Positions 1-33,965 of a stretch of 64,000 nt of DNA are shown here, one piece after another; within the stretch, counting starts at the first letter, position 1; every line of letters starts with the position of its first letter. The notes under the pieces are model-generated. The model had not been told where the DNA came from and ran no database searches. It saw nothing but the letters and a program-made list of their open reading frames with translations. This stretch comes from Watersipora subatra. Taxonomy: Eukaryota; Bryozoa; Gymnolaemata; Cheilostomatida; Watersiporidae. A program made the translations under genes and the position numbers. Where the stretch lies: positions 45,975,772 through 46,039,771 of the forward strand of contig NC_088714.1 of the NCBI RefSeq assembly GCF_963576615.1, in the 5' to 3' direction.

Positions 1-30
1 AACTATTTATTTAATCAGTGAATAGTAAAT

Positions 31-729
31 AGTGGGGAGCCAAGGTATGTTTTCTGCTCATTGAAGAGAACTTTATGCCCCATATACCATTGAAAAGCTG
101 AGAGTTCACTGATTTTGACTCTGCAAGTAACTTTTTTGTACCAGTGGCGTATAAAACACTACAGGGGCGTAAACGGGGTAAAAAGGGGGTTTCTATGCTT
201 TTTCGTTGTAGCGTATATCAAAATGTTAGCATACATACTTTAATAACTGTTGATCTAAATCTTCTCTTTTTTACGTGTTATGCCGAACATATTGTTGGCT
301 TTGTATACCTAAATTTTAAACCCTACCTCACTGTATGCTCAGGGGTTTTTCGAAGATATTCAGGGGCATGTCATATTTTTGTAACATTTTTGGGTTCGCA
401 CATTAGCCATTTCCTTTCAATGATAATTGAGCTTCTAAAGATTATATATCATGATGACCAATGTGTTTATGTTCAGAATACTAAATTATAATTTTCTGGA
501 CTTATTACTTTTGAGAAAATTGATGCGTTTTGTATGCTATGTCTATGTCAGAGTTATACCCCAAATATGTATTATCTATGTTTTTGTGCTATCTAATGCA
601 TTCAAGATCCACATCTAGGTCAGTTTGTAAAACTTGTACAGAAAAATGTCATTTTAGCTAATTTATTGATAAAATACAAGAACTAACAATGAAATAACTG
701 CCTATTATCCATATAATCATAAAACTAAC
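31..729 (+). repeat. Left terminal inverted repeat of the foldback element
   Basis: Matches the reverse complement of 5335-6029 over its whole length. A short open frame in this arm (144-491) and its mirror in the right arm encode the same low-complexity peptide, but this only reflects the repeat; it has no recognisable domain and I do not call it a gene. Confidence 0.8.
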
Positions 730-1114
730 AGTAGTAGTCATTTGCTGGGTCATGGACGATCTCGTTCTTCTGTTCTGTGTTTAAAATAGCGGTCGTTTTA
801 TCTGTACCTCTTTTCAGCGTTGGGGGAGATATTTTAGAGAATAGCATATTGAAATTTTTTATTTCATTATAACCAGTACAACAATTGCCAAATTTTAACT
901 TCGAGAGAAATGTTTGTCGATATCGTATTTCGGGAACACAAATTGGCTCTATTCGAAAAATTTTGATAAAGTATCCTATTTCAGAGACTTGGGCAAAAAA
1001 CATTTTGTAATTATAAGAGCATCGTAACCTGTGGGCGCAATGTATCAATTAACTTTTTATTTAGCAAGTGCAATCGAGATAGGGCTATACGGTAAATAAT
1101 AAGAGCGCTAAAAT

Positions 1115-1260
1115 TGTAAGAATCCTGTAGCTTCGTGGTTAGAGGCAAGTATAGAAAATTGTGGTTGCAATTTTTGTTAGTCCAAATCCAGCAAAAAGCA
1201 AGTTTTTCAATCCAAGATTTTAATAGCTATAATTAGACAGATATCTGAACAGACAGTCAA
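1115..1260 (+). repeat. tRNA-related retroposon, truncated copy
   Basis: Contains a decayed tRNA-like head (gtagcttcgtggttagag) followed by a box-B-like tccaaatcc and the family tail gattttaatagctataatt plus an agacagata run. The same tail follows tRNA-like heads at 41.5, 43.1, 44.5 (minus) and 48.8 kb. It is inserted within the foldback element. Confidence 0.55.
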
Positions 1261-1444
1261 TGACTATGAAAAACTTTGATATTTATATACATAGGCACAG
1301 TGTAAGTATGCTTAACAGACAACTGCATAAAATGAAGCTCTCGTGCTCTGCCAACTTCTACTCGACGGGCTCCTTTTACATCGTAAACATTAGCAGGCTT
1401 CCCTCTTTTATGAGACAGCCAACTCGATGGTAGGTCAAATTCTT

Positions 1445-1972
1445 TAAAGCCAGATGGCCATACTTGCCAAGCAGTGAAAATAAAAAAGCGGGAGATTCAC
1501 GGTAAAAGTAGTAGTTAAATCTGAAGCCTAAATTTCTTTGTGAAGTTTGTTTTCTTCTTTGATACCTATATAGGAGGCCTTTCTACGATTTTATTCAATG
1601 TTCAGATACTCTACTATCAATGTGAGGTCATGGTTGTTTGCCAATGATATGTCCATGTATAATTTTTGTTTATTGATGAAAAACTGTAGCGAAAATCGTT
1701 AGACATCAACATTGCTAAATCTAAATAGCCCAGGTTTTATGGCAAGCATACGGTTTAATAGCGATCTGCTTCATTGTTGCTAACTTTGTATGATGATGCA
1801 AGCTCACAACTAGTAAACAAAGAGGAAACGACAAGTAAAAAATTAAACCCCTACTTTTATTGAAAAAGCTGGAAGAAAATGAGAGATTTTGTGAAAAAGG
1901 GAGACTGACTTAAAATACTGAGGGTCCCGGCCAAACCGGGAGACTTGGCAAGTATGCAGATGGCTATTTCAT
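1445..1972. repeat. Possible non-autonomous DNA transposon with short inverted ends
   Basis: The left end carries gccagatggccatacttgcc and the right end carries a diverged reverse complement (acttggcaagtatgcagatggc) next to a GC-rich hairpin (cccggccaaaccggg). This spacing suggests a ~0.5 kb MITE inside the foldback element. No coding frame and no clear target duplication were seen. Confidence 0.35.
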
Positions 1973-2769
1973 CTTCTAGCTAGGATGCAGGTCGTCCAAA
2001 AAGGAGGGTAAACCTTTTGCTCTGTGACCTTGTTCAGCTGGTGGTAGTCAGCACACAATAAGAACCTTTTATTTTTCTTTCGGACCAACACCACTGGGGA
2101 GCTCTTGGCACCTTCAGCTGGCTAAATGTATCTTTTGCTGAGAATTTCTTGCATCTGGCATTTTGTCCCAGCATCCTTCTTTGGTCCAAGTTAATAGAAA
2201 GGTTGACATATTGGCCAGAGCTCCTTCTTTGATACTATAGAGTGCTCCACTTCAGAAGGTCAGCCCACGTCTCTTTCTCCCATACTAAACGTTGCTTGAC
2301 AGCATGTTAACAGTTTTGATAACTGTTCAGTTTGTCCCGGCTCTGTGAAGTTTTTTATTTGGGCTGCTTAGAACAGGTCCTTTAGGTAGGTTGGCACTTC
2401 TGCCTCTAGTGCTTTCGCACCCCGAGCCATGAACACCAAGCGGCAGAGAGGTGGTTCCTTATTCACCTGGTAGTCCTACACCCCAAATACGTGCCGAACA
2501 GCGTTTCAGCTTGGAACATCAGTGGTTTGTCTGTGAGCTTCAGACTCTGCATAACTATGCTTCTCTTTGGCCCAGGCCGGTTCAAGCCTGAAGTCAGTAA
2601 GAGATCTTAACCAAAATTTTATTTACTCCAATCAGCAGTAATTCTGTGTTATGACCCAACACAAAACAGACATTTCAGTCGGAGCTGGCACCACCATGTC
2701 TCTTACCACCTGCATCTTGCTAAGTAACAGTATTCCTTGCCTATTCATGTTCGATGTAAAGGGAGCTCA

Positions 2770-2975
2770 TCATGCAGAGATTAGCAGAGCAAGGTAAACT
2801 CTCATTTTATGCAGTTGTTTATTGAGCATACATACACTGTACAGATTAATATATTTGCGCAACATGTCAACACTTGCCCACCGAAGGAAAGCCCAGGCTG
2901 CTGAAACTCCATAGGACACTAGTGGGCTGTTAGGAATGGTATTAAAAATAGGATCTTTGCTAATGTGGCTCATTA
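2770..2975 (+). repeat. LTR fragment of a recurrent gypsy LTR family
   Basis: The stretch agcagagcaagg...cattttatgcagttg followed by a run of gcatac/acac motifs is shared with the LTR-like insert at 9116-9588 and, in reverse, with 1290-1370 and 43213-43653. A small hairpin (aaagacctcc ... ggaggtcttt, 2977-3028) follows directly. Confidence 0.45.
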
Positions 2976-4018
2976 CAAAGACCTCCTGGGGCTTTATATC
3001 TTATAATAAAGACCAAGGAGGTCTTTATTATGGGATACAAAGACAGAGGAAATTCTAATACAAAATTTGAAAATAGCTGTGTTGGCAACCGTGTGACACT
3101 GTAGAATGGACCAATTTTTCTAACAGCCACGGGATCGTTGCTACCAGTCGCTTTGAGTAGGTCTATCGTGCCTTGAGGAAACCTAAAAACCTGCTTGCTT
3201 AGAATGTTTGTAGTGCATCTGGTTTCAATCTAAAACTGGATAAACTTTCCCTCTAGTTTCTCTAGAAGGAAGTATCTTGTGGAATGGGACCAGTCTGGGG
3301 TCTGTGCTCTGATCGGCTCATCACCACGCTCGCCATGAGTGATAAAGTTAACTGAACCGGAAACTCATGCGTCTGCCAAGGCAGACCTTTAGTGTGTAGG
3401 TTAGGTTCAGTGATGGAGCGGGGTATCGGTCGGCTCTGCTGCTTTAAAAGCAGGCTTCTGGCCAATTGCAGGCCCAGTCTCTCCAGACCAGTGTCGGAGC
3501 GCACCTCTTTCAACCAAGCTCAGTGGGGCTTGTTTAGACTCTGGTTGTGCTTCCCCAGTTGAGCTGCAGCTCAAGCATTTGGACTCCAGCCTTTCCAGGT
3601 CTCGTAATAAATTTGGGTGGCAATAGCAAGAAATTTCCACATCACATTCTGTGTAGAAATGGCAATAGACCTTTGCATCACCTTTCAATTTTAAGGCCAT
3701 GGCAAAAGGTCGCCGTGTCACATCCTTGTTCTGGGTGGATATGTCAGAGAATCTTTGCATCGATTTTCCATAATTCCTTGAAGCCTTCCTCACTAGAGTC
3801 CAGCCAGACTCAGCATGTCCAGCGAGTTTCCCGGAGCACTTTTTTGCTAGGGTCTGAACAGTTGGGGGCCTTAGTACAACTAAAGGTAGGTACTAATGTT
3901 GCGACCTTTCGCAGTTTCCCCGGTTTTGTTTTCTCACTGGAGGAGCTCTTCCAAACGTCCTTCTGACACCCACAGCCTCATCACAGAAATGGTTGGATTG
4001 ACGTAGCTTTTTTTAGGC

Positions 4019-4425
4019 CAGGGATGTCAAACTCAATTGTACAAGAGGCCAAAATTCGAAACACAATCTAGGTGACGGGCTGAACAGGATAAGCATTTAT
4101 TGAACACAGTAAAACTAAATGTTTTTGGAACATAAATATAGATAAAAACAGACAGGAATATTATTCTGAAACAAACTTCAGGTTAAATTGACCCGAGAAG
4201 CATGCAGCACGGCAGCTGAAGTGCTGCATTATGGAATCTGTAGTTCTGTGCAGTATTATGTCATCGGCACTTCATATTAATGGGTCATGAATAGCAATAA
4301 TGTAAAATGTTCTTGCGGGCCAGATCTGATTACAAGGTGGGCCGGACTTGGGCCGGATGTGGCCCGTGGGCCGGATGTGAACCGTGGGCCAGATATGGCC
4401 CGCGGGCCGTGAGTTTGACATATGT
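4019..4425. mobile_element. hAT-like MITE
   Basis: Starts cagggatgtcaaactca and ends tgagtttgacatatgtg, giving short inverted termini of the cagggrtgtcaaactca type known from non-autonomous hAT elements. The interior near the right end is rich in gggccgg repeats, also typical. Imperfect 8-bp flanks (ttttaggc / ttttggcc) fit a hAT target duplication. It interrupts a decayed gypsy gag. No transposase is present. Confidence 0.6.
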
Positions 4426-5334
4426 GTTTTTGGCCATGTTGCTCTTCTTGCAGCTGCTGGACCTGCTTCGTCAGCTGGTGCACCAGAAGTGCAAGCTGGC
4501 TGATGGTCTGATCCTAGACCACTTCCGTCTACTTGGCTGCATGGCTTGCAGGGGCCAAGTCTTCTTCTTATCAATATACTGCTGACCAGTCATGATGTGA
4601 CCCTCCTTAGCCCTGGGTCCAGCTATTGTCTGCCACCACACTAGTACTTTCACCCAAAAAACAATTACCAAAAATTTTGTTGATCTGCAATTTGTGAAAC
4701 CTTTAAATCTTAATCCGTCTGACATCGCTGGTCATCGCGAGAAAGAAATTATGACAAAAACCAAATTTTTTTTTTTAAAAACTTCACTCAGCGTTGGCTG
4801 TAAACATATTCTCAATTGGCTCAAGGCAAACCGACAATTGTTTTCTTTAGTTCTAGTGCATACATATATCGCTTGAGTGCTAATTAATCAACTATTAACT
4901 CACCAAAAAAGTTTTGTAAGGAACCTACAAAAGTTGCACCACACCGCTTTTGGCTATATGCAACCAATGTGCCATGCGGCATTACAAAGCTTGTTGTACA
5001 CAATAAGTTACATGTAAGAAAAAAGAAAAACTTTAGAGATAGACATATTCATATCCTACAAAATCAAAGTTTTCCACACTTTTGACAAAGTCGGTAACAG
5101 CAGAGTTCTAGTTGTTATAATGTTTGCATTACTATTTGTATTATCTATAATATAGTATAAAATAGGTACAAGAAACGCGTCAAGTAACGGGTCCCAAGTA
5201 GCAACGTGTAACCCGTAATAGCACACATGACCCGGTTTCATTTCACAACCTCTTTATTGAACAACGAAGGGGAACAGGAAAAGTGCAGTCGCGCATACTG
5301 TAAGTAGATCATCCTGCGACTACAAGACGTACTT

Positions 5335-6029
5335 GTTTTATGATTATATGGATAATAGGCAGTTATTTTATTCGGTTAGCTCTTGTATTTTATCAATAAA
5401 TTAGCTAAAATGCCATTTCTCAGTACAAGTTTTATAAACTGATATAGATATAAATCTTGAATGCATCAGATAGCACAAAAACATAGATAATACATATTTG
5501 GGGGATAACTCCGAAATAGACAAAGCATACAAAACGCGTCAATTTTCTCAGAAGTATCAAATCCAAAAAGATGTGATTCAACAATCTGAACATAAACACA
5601 TTGATCATTGTGATAGAAGCTCACTTATGATTGAAAGGAAATGGCTGATGTGCGAACCCAAAAATGTTAAAAAAATATGACATGCCCCTAAATATCGCCG
5701 AAAAACCCCTAATAATACAGTGATGTAAAGTTGAAAATTTGGGGATAACAAGCCAACAATATTTTCAGCATAAAATGTGAAAAAGAAAAGATTTGAAGCA
5801 ACAGTTATTAAGGTATGTATGCTAACATTTTGATACTCGCTACAAGGAAAAAGCATACAAACCCCCTTTTACCCGGTTTACGCCCCTGTAGCGTTTTATA
5901 CGCCACTGGTACAGAAAAGTTATTTGCAGATTCAAAATCAGTAAACTCTCAGCTCTCCAATGGTGCTAATGGTATATGGGGCAAAAAGTTCTTTTCAATG
6001 AGCAAAAAACATACCTTGGCTCCCCCACT
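5335..6029 (-). repeat. Right terminal inverted repeat of the foldback element
   Basis: Reverse-complement partner of 31-729. The arms differ by scattered substitutions and short indels, for example an extra ~20 bp in the left arm near 445-470, so the insertion is not very young. Confidence 0.8.
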
Positions 6030-6149
6030 AAAAGTCTTATACTAGTTATTTTACGATATATTTTATGAATAATAACTTAACTTATTTTTCGGTCTGATGT
6101 TCCGAGTAATCATTGGACATCATATAAACTTGGTTTCGATATTAATTAT

Positions 6150-28720
<22,571 letters not shown>

Positions 28721-28727
28721 ATTAAAC

Positions 28728-28862
28728 TTAAAGAATAGAGAAAGCATAATATTATTATGATTTATTAGTTATCTTGAGGTGTTGACTGATGTTCTAAAAA
28801 AAGAATCAAGGAGATTGACCCCCTAGAAGCTGAGATATAGACAGCCAAACACAGGTCTACCT
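28728..28862 (+). repeat. Left arm of an inverted repeat bracketing the young gypsy element
   Basis: About 135 bp that recur reverse-complemented at 34592-34730 with few changes (aaagaatagagaaagcataa at the outer side, cacaggtctacc at the inner side). Likely termini of an older ~1.4 kb DNA element into which the gypsy element landed. Minor open frames between the arm and 29584 show no recognisable domain. Confidence 0.7.
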
Positions 28863-29584
28863 AATAAAGAATCAGAGGAAAACCCTTCGAAAATCCCGAA
28901 AACTATGACGTATAAAATCGACTTAATGGTCATGTGCCGGAGTTGCGCACCCTTACCGCCGTTACTTATAATGATTGTTTTGGCTACGAGATGTGAAACG
29001 CTTCTCGCGATAGTAAATAATTTACATACTAGCTCTGGTTTCTCAGGAAAATCATCCAAACATTGTGTGGTAAAGGCATTTGCCCACAACCCCTCGTCAT
29101 GATTTTTTAAAGCAGAAGAGCAGATTTTGACTATTGTGCTTCAAATTTTAACTCGATCTCCACGGATATGCTCCGAAGATCATCTGTTCAACGAACGGCG
29201 CGTGTATAGTCTATATGCGATATCCGCGATTGCAGTTCTTTTAGAATACGAAATAGGAATGGGACTTTTTGTTCCTTCATCATTTTTCTACTGTGTATCT
29301 ACTGCAGCATTCAGTTGATTTTCATGATTATTGTCACTATTAACAGAGTAGAAGTTCACTACAGCCATAATCTTAAAAAGACTAACTTGACCGTGCTGCT
29401 CTTGCTATAAGAAAAGAAAACGATAACTTTTGCTTTGATTTTTCTATTGATCTATTATCTTATCTATGATTATTTTTATGATTTATATAATATTTATAAT
29501 GCATATTATACAAAATAATAATATAACTGCGTATAGAATAAATGATGTAACTAATATAATTTGTAGAAAATTCCAAATGATAAC

Positions 29585-29827
29585 TGTTGTATATAATTAA
29601 GAGTCATCTTCTCTCACACTATACATTCGTTTACATTTCATAGTTATCTTACCGTATATGCTTAGCGGTTATCTTATCTTTTATATGTGTGGTTGACGCA
29701 TGTGCACGGATCGTTTTCCGGCAGTTACTGAGTACACGCGCTTATATTAAATACTCGTACTTGTGTTATCACAGCAGATTCGATATTTACTAATAAAGAT
29801 ATATACAATAGACACACAAATACAACA
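29585..29827 (+). repeat. 5' LTR of the young gypsy element
   Basis: 243 bp, tgttgtatataattaag to acacaaatacaaca. Contains a late aataaa-type signal (taataaagatatata). Confidence 0.96.
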
Positions 29828-29842
29828 TGGTAGCAGCAGTGG
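29828..29842 (+). promoter_or_regulatory. Primer-binding site
   Basis: tggtagcagcagtgg begins directly at the LTR end. The first nine bases match the complement of the 3' end of initiator tRNA-Met, the usual primer of many Ty3/gypsy elements; the rest does not match it well. Confidence 0.6.
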
Positions 29843-29976
29843 AGCCTACAATATTCGGTTGACATGTTGTTAAACGTTTACATTGAATAGCGATACTGTA
29901 AAATAAATAGTTATTTCGTCACCGTTGTGGATGCTTACGGACGTTCATACGAGAATAATAGAAAGAGATATTTACG

Positions 29977-31218
29977 ATGGCAGAAGAAACTCAAGATGTA
30001 TCGGCATCGGCCATCAGATATCGACCTCCTCCGCTGAGTATGCCAGAAAAGTTTGACTTTGATGATCCAGGCAGTTGGGCACGTTGGTCAGCTCGGTGGA
30101 AGCGCTATAGGGAGGCGAGTGGCCTCAAAAACCAGCCAGAGACCGACCAAATAAACTCTTTGCTTTATGTCCTTGGTGATCAAGCTGAAGATATAGTGCT
30201 GAGCAGGAACATTACAGAAGACACTCATAACAATGTACTAGGAGCATTTGATACATATTTTGGACTGAGGAGAAATTTGATTGCCGAGAGGGCAAAGTTC
30301 AATCGTCTCAGCCAAGGGAGTGACTCTGTGGACGTGTTTATTAATAAACTCCATCGACAAGCAGAATATTGTGACTACAAGGCACTTAAGCAAGAATTGA
30401 TCAGAGACCGCTTAGTAGTAGGAGTACAAGATGATGAGTTGTCGGAGAAACTCCAGGCTATGCCCGATCTGACTCTAGACGTCGCTACACTCACAGTGAG
30501 ACAATATGAGGCTGCAAAGCAAGCTCAAACAATAGTAAGAGGAAACCGTAGCGGTGAAGTGGACTCGATACGGAGACAAACAAAATATCAGAGTGACAAA
30601 AGGCAACATTCGGCATCAATGGTAGCTAAATCAGAGAATAACAATAGCTATAGCAGTAGCAACGAATGCGCCAGATGTGGTAGTAGGCCTGGGCATCCTA
30701 GAAGTAAATGCCCAGCTATCAGCAAGAATTGCCTGAAATGTGGCATTATGGGACATTTTGCTCGAAAATGCAGAAGCGTAACAGCGCATAAGCCAGTAGC
30801 AGAGGTAGAGCAGGAAGAGCTCACCGATTTATTTCTAGGCGTTATTGAGGTAAACGAGGCATCTTCAAAGCCATGGACAGCACAGGTAACCACTAAGCTA
30901 CTAGATACTAAGCCAGTTGACATTACATTTAAACTAGACAGTGGGGCTGCAGTCACTGTCTGTTCACCCAAGGAAATACCCTCTGATGTAACAATGTTGA
31001 AAAGTGACAAACGTTTAGTAGGTCCTGGAAATGCAGAGATACCATATTTAGGATTTGTAAATGCTGTGCTGTGTCAAAAAAATTTTTCTGTAAAAGAGGA
31101 CATTTTTGTGGTCAACAACCAGAGAGTCAATCTATTGAGTAAACGTGCCTGTGCAGCTTTGTCTTTGCTTTCATGTTCAGTAGATGAAACTGATGTGAAT
31201 AGGTCTGAGTTGAAATAA
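29977..31218 (+). CDS. gag-protease of the young gypsy element
   Basis: 413 codons starting at the ATG after an ~150-nt leader. The capsid-like part is about residues 20-190. Two zinc knuckles follow at about residues 228-265: CARCGSRPGHPRSKC (slightly long spacing) and CLKCGIMGHFARKC (CX2CX4HX4C). A retropepsin-like domain has FKLDSGAAVTVC, active-site Asp near residue 321. Gag packages the RNA and protease matures the polyprotein. The frame ends in TAA at 31216-31218 and pol continues in the same frame right after it, so the product is either separated from pol by readthrough or cut off by a new nonsense change. Confidence 0.93.
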   Translation: MAEETQDVSASAIRYRPPPLSMPEKFDFDDPGSWARWSARWKRYREASGLKNQPETDQINSLLYVLGDQAEDIVLSRNITEDTHNNVLGAFDTYFGLRRNLIAERAKFNRLSQGSDSVDVFINKLHRQAEYCDYKALKQELIRDRLVVGVQDDELSEKLQAMPDLTLDVATLTVRQYEAAKQAQTIVRGNRSGEVDSIRRQTKYQSDKRQHSASMVAKSENNNSYSSSNECARCGSRPGHPRSKCPAISKNCLKCGIMGHFARKCRSVTAHKPVAEVEQEELTDLFLGVIEVNEASSKPWTAQVTTKLLDTKPVDITFKLDSGAAVTVCSPKEIPSDVTMLKSDKRLVGPGNAEIPYLGFVNAVLCQKNFSVKEDIFVVNNQRVNLLSKRACAALSLLSCSVDETDVNRSELK

Positions 31219-33894
31219 GACAAATTCTTGCCAGTTTTTGAGGGCCTGGGCCAAATGAAGGATGCATTTTACGATATCAAACTTGTTGACAATGCTGTAC
31301 CATATGCTATAACTGTTTCTAGACCAGTACCAATACCATTGTTGGAGGAAACTAGGCTCGAATTGGAGAGGATGGTGAACCTGGGTGTGGTTGAGAGGGT
31401 CACTGGGCCAACCGAGTGGTGCTCGCCGATGGTAGTGATCCCCAAGAGCAACGGTCGAGTAAGAATATGTTCAGATGTAACTCAATTAAATAGATATGTC
31501 AAACGCGAAGTGTATCCAATGGCCACGGTAGATGACAGCTCATCACAAATAAGTGGGAAAGTATTCTCAAAACTGGATGCCAATAGTGGCTTTTGGCAGA
31601 TCCCTTTGACTCCAACATCCTGTGAACTAACCACCTTTCTCACTCCTTTCGGGAGATTCATGTACAAAAAACTACCATTTGGATTGTGTTCATCTCCAGA
31701 AATATTCTACAGAGAGATGTTACGTATACTGGGAAACACGGAAGGCGTAATCGTCCACATGGATGACATATTAGTCTATGGGAAGAATAAATGTGAACAC
31801 GACAAGAGACTAAACGATGTACTGCAGAAGATCAAAAGTGCTGGAATGACACTTAACCGCAGTAAGTGTGAATTTGGGAAAGCTAGCGTTACATTCTTAG
31901 GCCACAGAGTAGACTCAGACGGCATTCACGCTAGTGAGGAGCGAATTCAAAGCATACTCAATTTCCATACACCGACCTCAACACGCGACATTCAGAGTTT
32001 TTTAGGATTGGTAAACCAATCAGCAAAATTTAGCCCGAACATTGCTAAGCTTAGCGAGCCACTTAGAGAGCTGTTGAAAAAAGATGCACCATGGATCTGG
32101 GACAAACCACAAGAAGATGCTCTACAAGCACTCAAGCAGGAGTTCGCCAAACCACCTGTGTTGGTCCCTTATGACCTCAAGAAAAGGACTATTATTTCAA
32201 CAGATGCGTCTAATAAAGGCCTGGGAGTTGTCATGACGCAAATACAAGAGGACAACTCCGAGCGTCTAGTAGCAGCAGCTAGCAGGTCGCTGACGTCAGC
32301 AGAAGAAGGATATGCTACAATTGAAAAGGAAGCGTTAGGTGTTACATGGGGGTTAGAGAAGTTTTCTAGATATCTACTAGGGCTACAAGACTTTGAAGTA
32401 CACACGGATCATAAACCATTAGTGTCACTGTTGGGATCTAAACCTATACACAAGCTACCACCCAAGATATTACGATTCAAGCTCAAACTTATGCGGTACA
32501 AGTTCCACATAGTATACGTTCCAGGAAAGCAAAACAGCTCAGCAGATGCATTATCAAGGTATCCGTCAGAAAAGCCAACAGTTCGTGAGATGCTTGCAAC
32601 AGATGAAATAGAAGCATTTGCCAGGTCATATAGTCTCCCAGCTACAGATATTAGGCTGGAAAAGTTGTCAGCAGCTCAAAAGTCAGATGAAGTGCTACAG
32701 ATCATACGAGAATATGTCGAGAAAGGATGGCCTGCATACTTATCAAACACCGATTCAGTCATAAAGCCGTACTTCGAAAAAAGAGGCCTTATTACACTCC
32801 ACCCCGCACACGACCTTCTTTTATACCAAGATAGAATCATCATTCCGCAGCTAGAAAGAATGGAGATCCTGGAAAGGATTCATGAAGGGCATTTAGGAGT
32901 TTCTAAGTGTACCCAGAGAGCAAAAAGAGCAGTGTGGTGGCCTTCACTGAACAAAGCTATAGAAGAAATGATTAGCCACTGCTCTGTCTGCAGAAACAGA
33001 GCACCCGAAGTGAGAGAACCTTTGAGGCCTCTAGACACCCCAAGACATCCATGGCAAGTATTGGCTTCAGATTTGTTCCATCACAAGGGACGAGATTATC
33101 TTTTAGTAGTAGATTTGTACTCCAGATATCCGGAAATAACTGCCCTGCAATCCACCACATCAAAGGAAATAGTTAAACACCTCAAAAGCTTTTTTGCTCG
33201 ACATGGAATACCGGAGTTGCTAATTTCAGACAATGCTGGTCAATATACCTCGGAAGAGTTTCGCGAGTTTACCCACAAATATCAGTTTCGCTCAGTGACT
33301 TCATCCCCACGGTACCCAAGAGCTAACGGGGCAGCTGAGAGGATGGTACAGACGATGAAAAACATTCTGGATAAGTCGGCAGACCCATTTCTAGGCTTAT
33401 TGGCATACAGAACTTCTCCACTGTCCACAGGCTTTTCTCCAGCTGAACTCATGATGAACAGGACACTTAGGTCAACAATACCGTCAGCAAATGTTGAGTT
33501 CAACGTAACTAACCATCAACAGCACTACATTAGAAATCAGATGTACAAACAACAAATGAAGCAGAACCATGATGCAAGGCACAGAGTTAAAGAGCTTTCA
33601 ACATTGGCTCCAGGAGACCAAGTATTTATACGTGACATGCATCGCCAAGGAATTGTACAACAAGGACATCCAGGCACCCGCAGCTACACAGTTAATTCTA
33701 ATGGCAACATTCTAAGACGTAATCGGTCAGCATTAGTGTATACTCCTCCACCTGCTCAGAAAGGTGACCTGCCAGAGGCATCACCAACTCGGTCCCCGTC
33801 GGCCATCTCACCCGCACCCAGGCCATCAGATTCTCCAATGAGAAAATCATGTCGTGTAATTCATAAGCCACGCAGACTGATTGAGGAATGTTAG
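31219..33894 (+). CDS. pol of the young gypsy element: reverse transcriptase, RNase H, integrase
   Basis: Open from directly after the gag-protease stop. No ATG is suitably placed, so expression probably depends on the upstream frame. The reverse transcriptase has PIPLLEETRLELERM, RICSDVTQLN and the HMDD catalytic box (31759). RNase H has STDASNKGLG and HTDHKP. The integrase has an HHCC zinc site (HEGHLGVSKC...CSVC), Asp 33070, Asp 33229 and Glu 33337 with 35 residues between the last two, the classic DDX35E. A basic Pro/Ser-rich tail ends the protein; no chromodomain is evident. All catalytic residues are present. Confidence 0.94.
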   Translation, partial: DKFLPVFEGLGQMKDAFYDIKLVDNAVPYAITVSRPVPIPLLEETRLELERMVNLGVVERVTGPTEWCSPMVVIPKSNGRVRICSDVTQLNRYVKREVYPMATVDDSSSQISGKVFSKLDANSGFWQIPLTPTSCELTTFLTPFGRFMYKKLPFGLCSSPEIFYREMLRILGNTEGVIVHMDDILVYGKNKCEHDKRLNDVLQKIKSAGMTLNRSKCEFGKASVTFLGHRVDSDGIHASEERIQSILNFHTPTSTRDIQSFLGLVNQSAKFSPNIAKLSEPLRELLKKDAPWIWDKPQEDALQALKQEFAKPPVLVPYDLKKRTIISTDASNKGLGVVMTQIQEDNSERLVAAASRSLTSAEEGYATIEKEALGVTWGLEKFSRYLLGLQDFEVHTDHKPLVSLLGSKPIHKLPPKILRFKLKLMRYKFHIVYVPGKQNSSADALSRYPSEKPTVREMLATDEIEAFARSYSLPATDIRLEKLSAAQKSDEVLQIIREYVEKGWPAYLSNTDSVIKPYFEKRGLITLHPAHDLLLYQDRIIIPQLERMEILERIHEGHLGVSKCTQRAKRAVWWPSLNKAIEEMISHCSVCRNRAPEVREPLRPLDTPRHPWQVLASDLFHHKGRDYLLVVDLYSRYPEITALQSTTSKEIVKHLKSFFARHGIPELLISDNAGQYTSEEFREFTHKYQFRSVTSSPRYPRANGAAERMVQTMKNILDKSADPFLGLLAYRTSPLSTGFSPAELMMNRTLRSTIPSANVEFNVTNHQQHYIRNQMYKQQMKQNHDARHRVKELSTLAPGDQVFIRDMHRQGIVQQGHPGTRSYTVNSNGNILRRNRSALVYTPPPAQKGDLPEASPTRSPSAISPAPRPSDSPMRKSCRVIHKPRRLIEEC

Positions 33895-33955
33895 TCATAT
33901 TAATTATTTTGCATTTTTAGGATTAGATGTCAAGTCAAACTGTGAGAGCTAGCTT

Positions 33956-33965
33956 GGGAAGGAGA
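33956..33965 (+). promoter_or_regulatory. Polypurine tract
   Basis: gggaaggaga immediately 5' of the 3' LTR, the expected priming site for plus-strand DNA. Confidence 0.75.

Larger units (their letters stand above)
2020..4600 (-). pseudogene. Decayed Ty3/gypsy gag-pol remains
   Basis: Three blocks resemble, on the minus strand, parts of the better preserved gypsy element at 10787-17711. 2020-2290 matches the N-terminal part of its reverse transcriptase, including the stretch around tatagagtgctccac. 3080-3800 resembles the protease and gag end. 4426-4600 resembles the glutamine-rich coiled N-terminal part of gag. All frames are broken, so no product is expected. The gag part is split by a hAT-like MITE at 4019-4425. 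Strand and family are fairly clear; exact ends are not. Confidence 0.6.
31..6029. mobile_element. Foldback DNA element with ~700-bp terminal inverted repeats
   Basis: The left arm (31 to about 729) reappears reverse-complemented at about 5335-6029. Both arms begin with a near-identical terminus, agtggggagccaagg on the left and agtgggggagccaagg on the right, and stay similar with small indels until about 729/5335. Outside the termini the flanks differ from each other, so these are the element ends. Long arms and a short non-coding middle are typical of foldback or Mutator-like elements; the superfamily cannot be assigned because no transposase was recognised. The interior holds later insertions: a tRNA-related retroposon, gypsy remains and a hAT-like MITE. 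The stretches 730-1114 and 4600-5334 contain nothing I recognise. Confidence 0.75.

Noticed and set aside
144..491. A 115-codon frame with a matching frame at 5605-5856
   Set aside because: The match is due to the terminal inverted repeat; the peptide is low-complexity and has no recognisable domain.
28823..29318. Several open frames between the inverted-repeat arm and the young gypsy element
   Set aside because: No domain, no splice partners and conflicting strands; kept only as unassigned interior of a repeat element.
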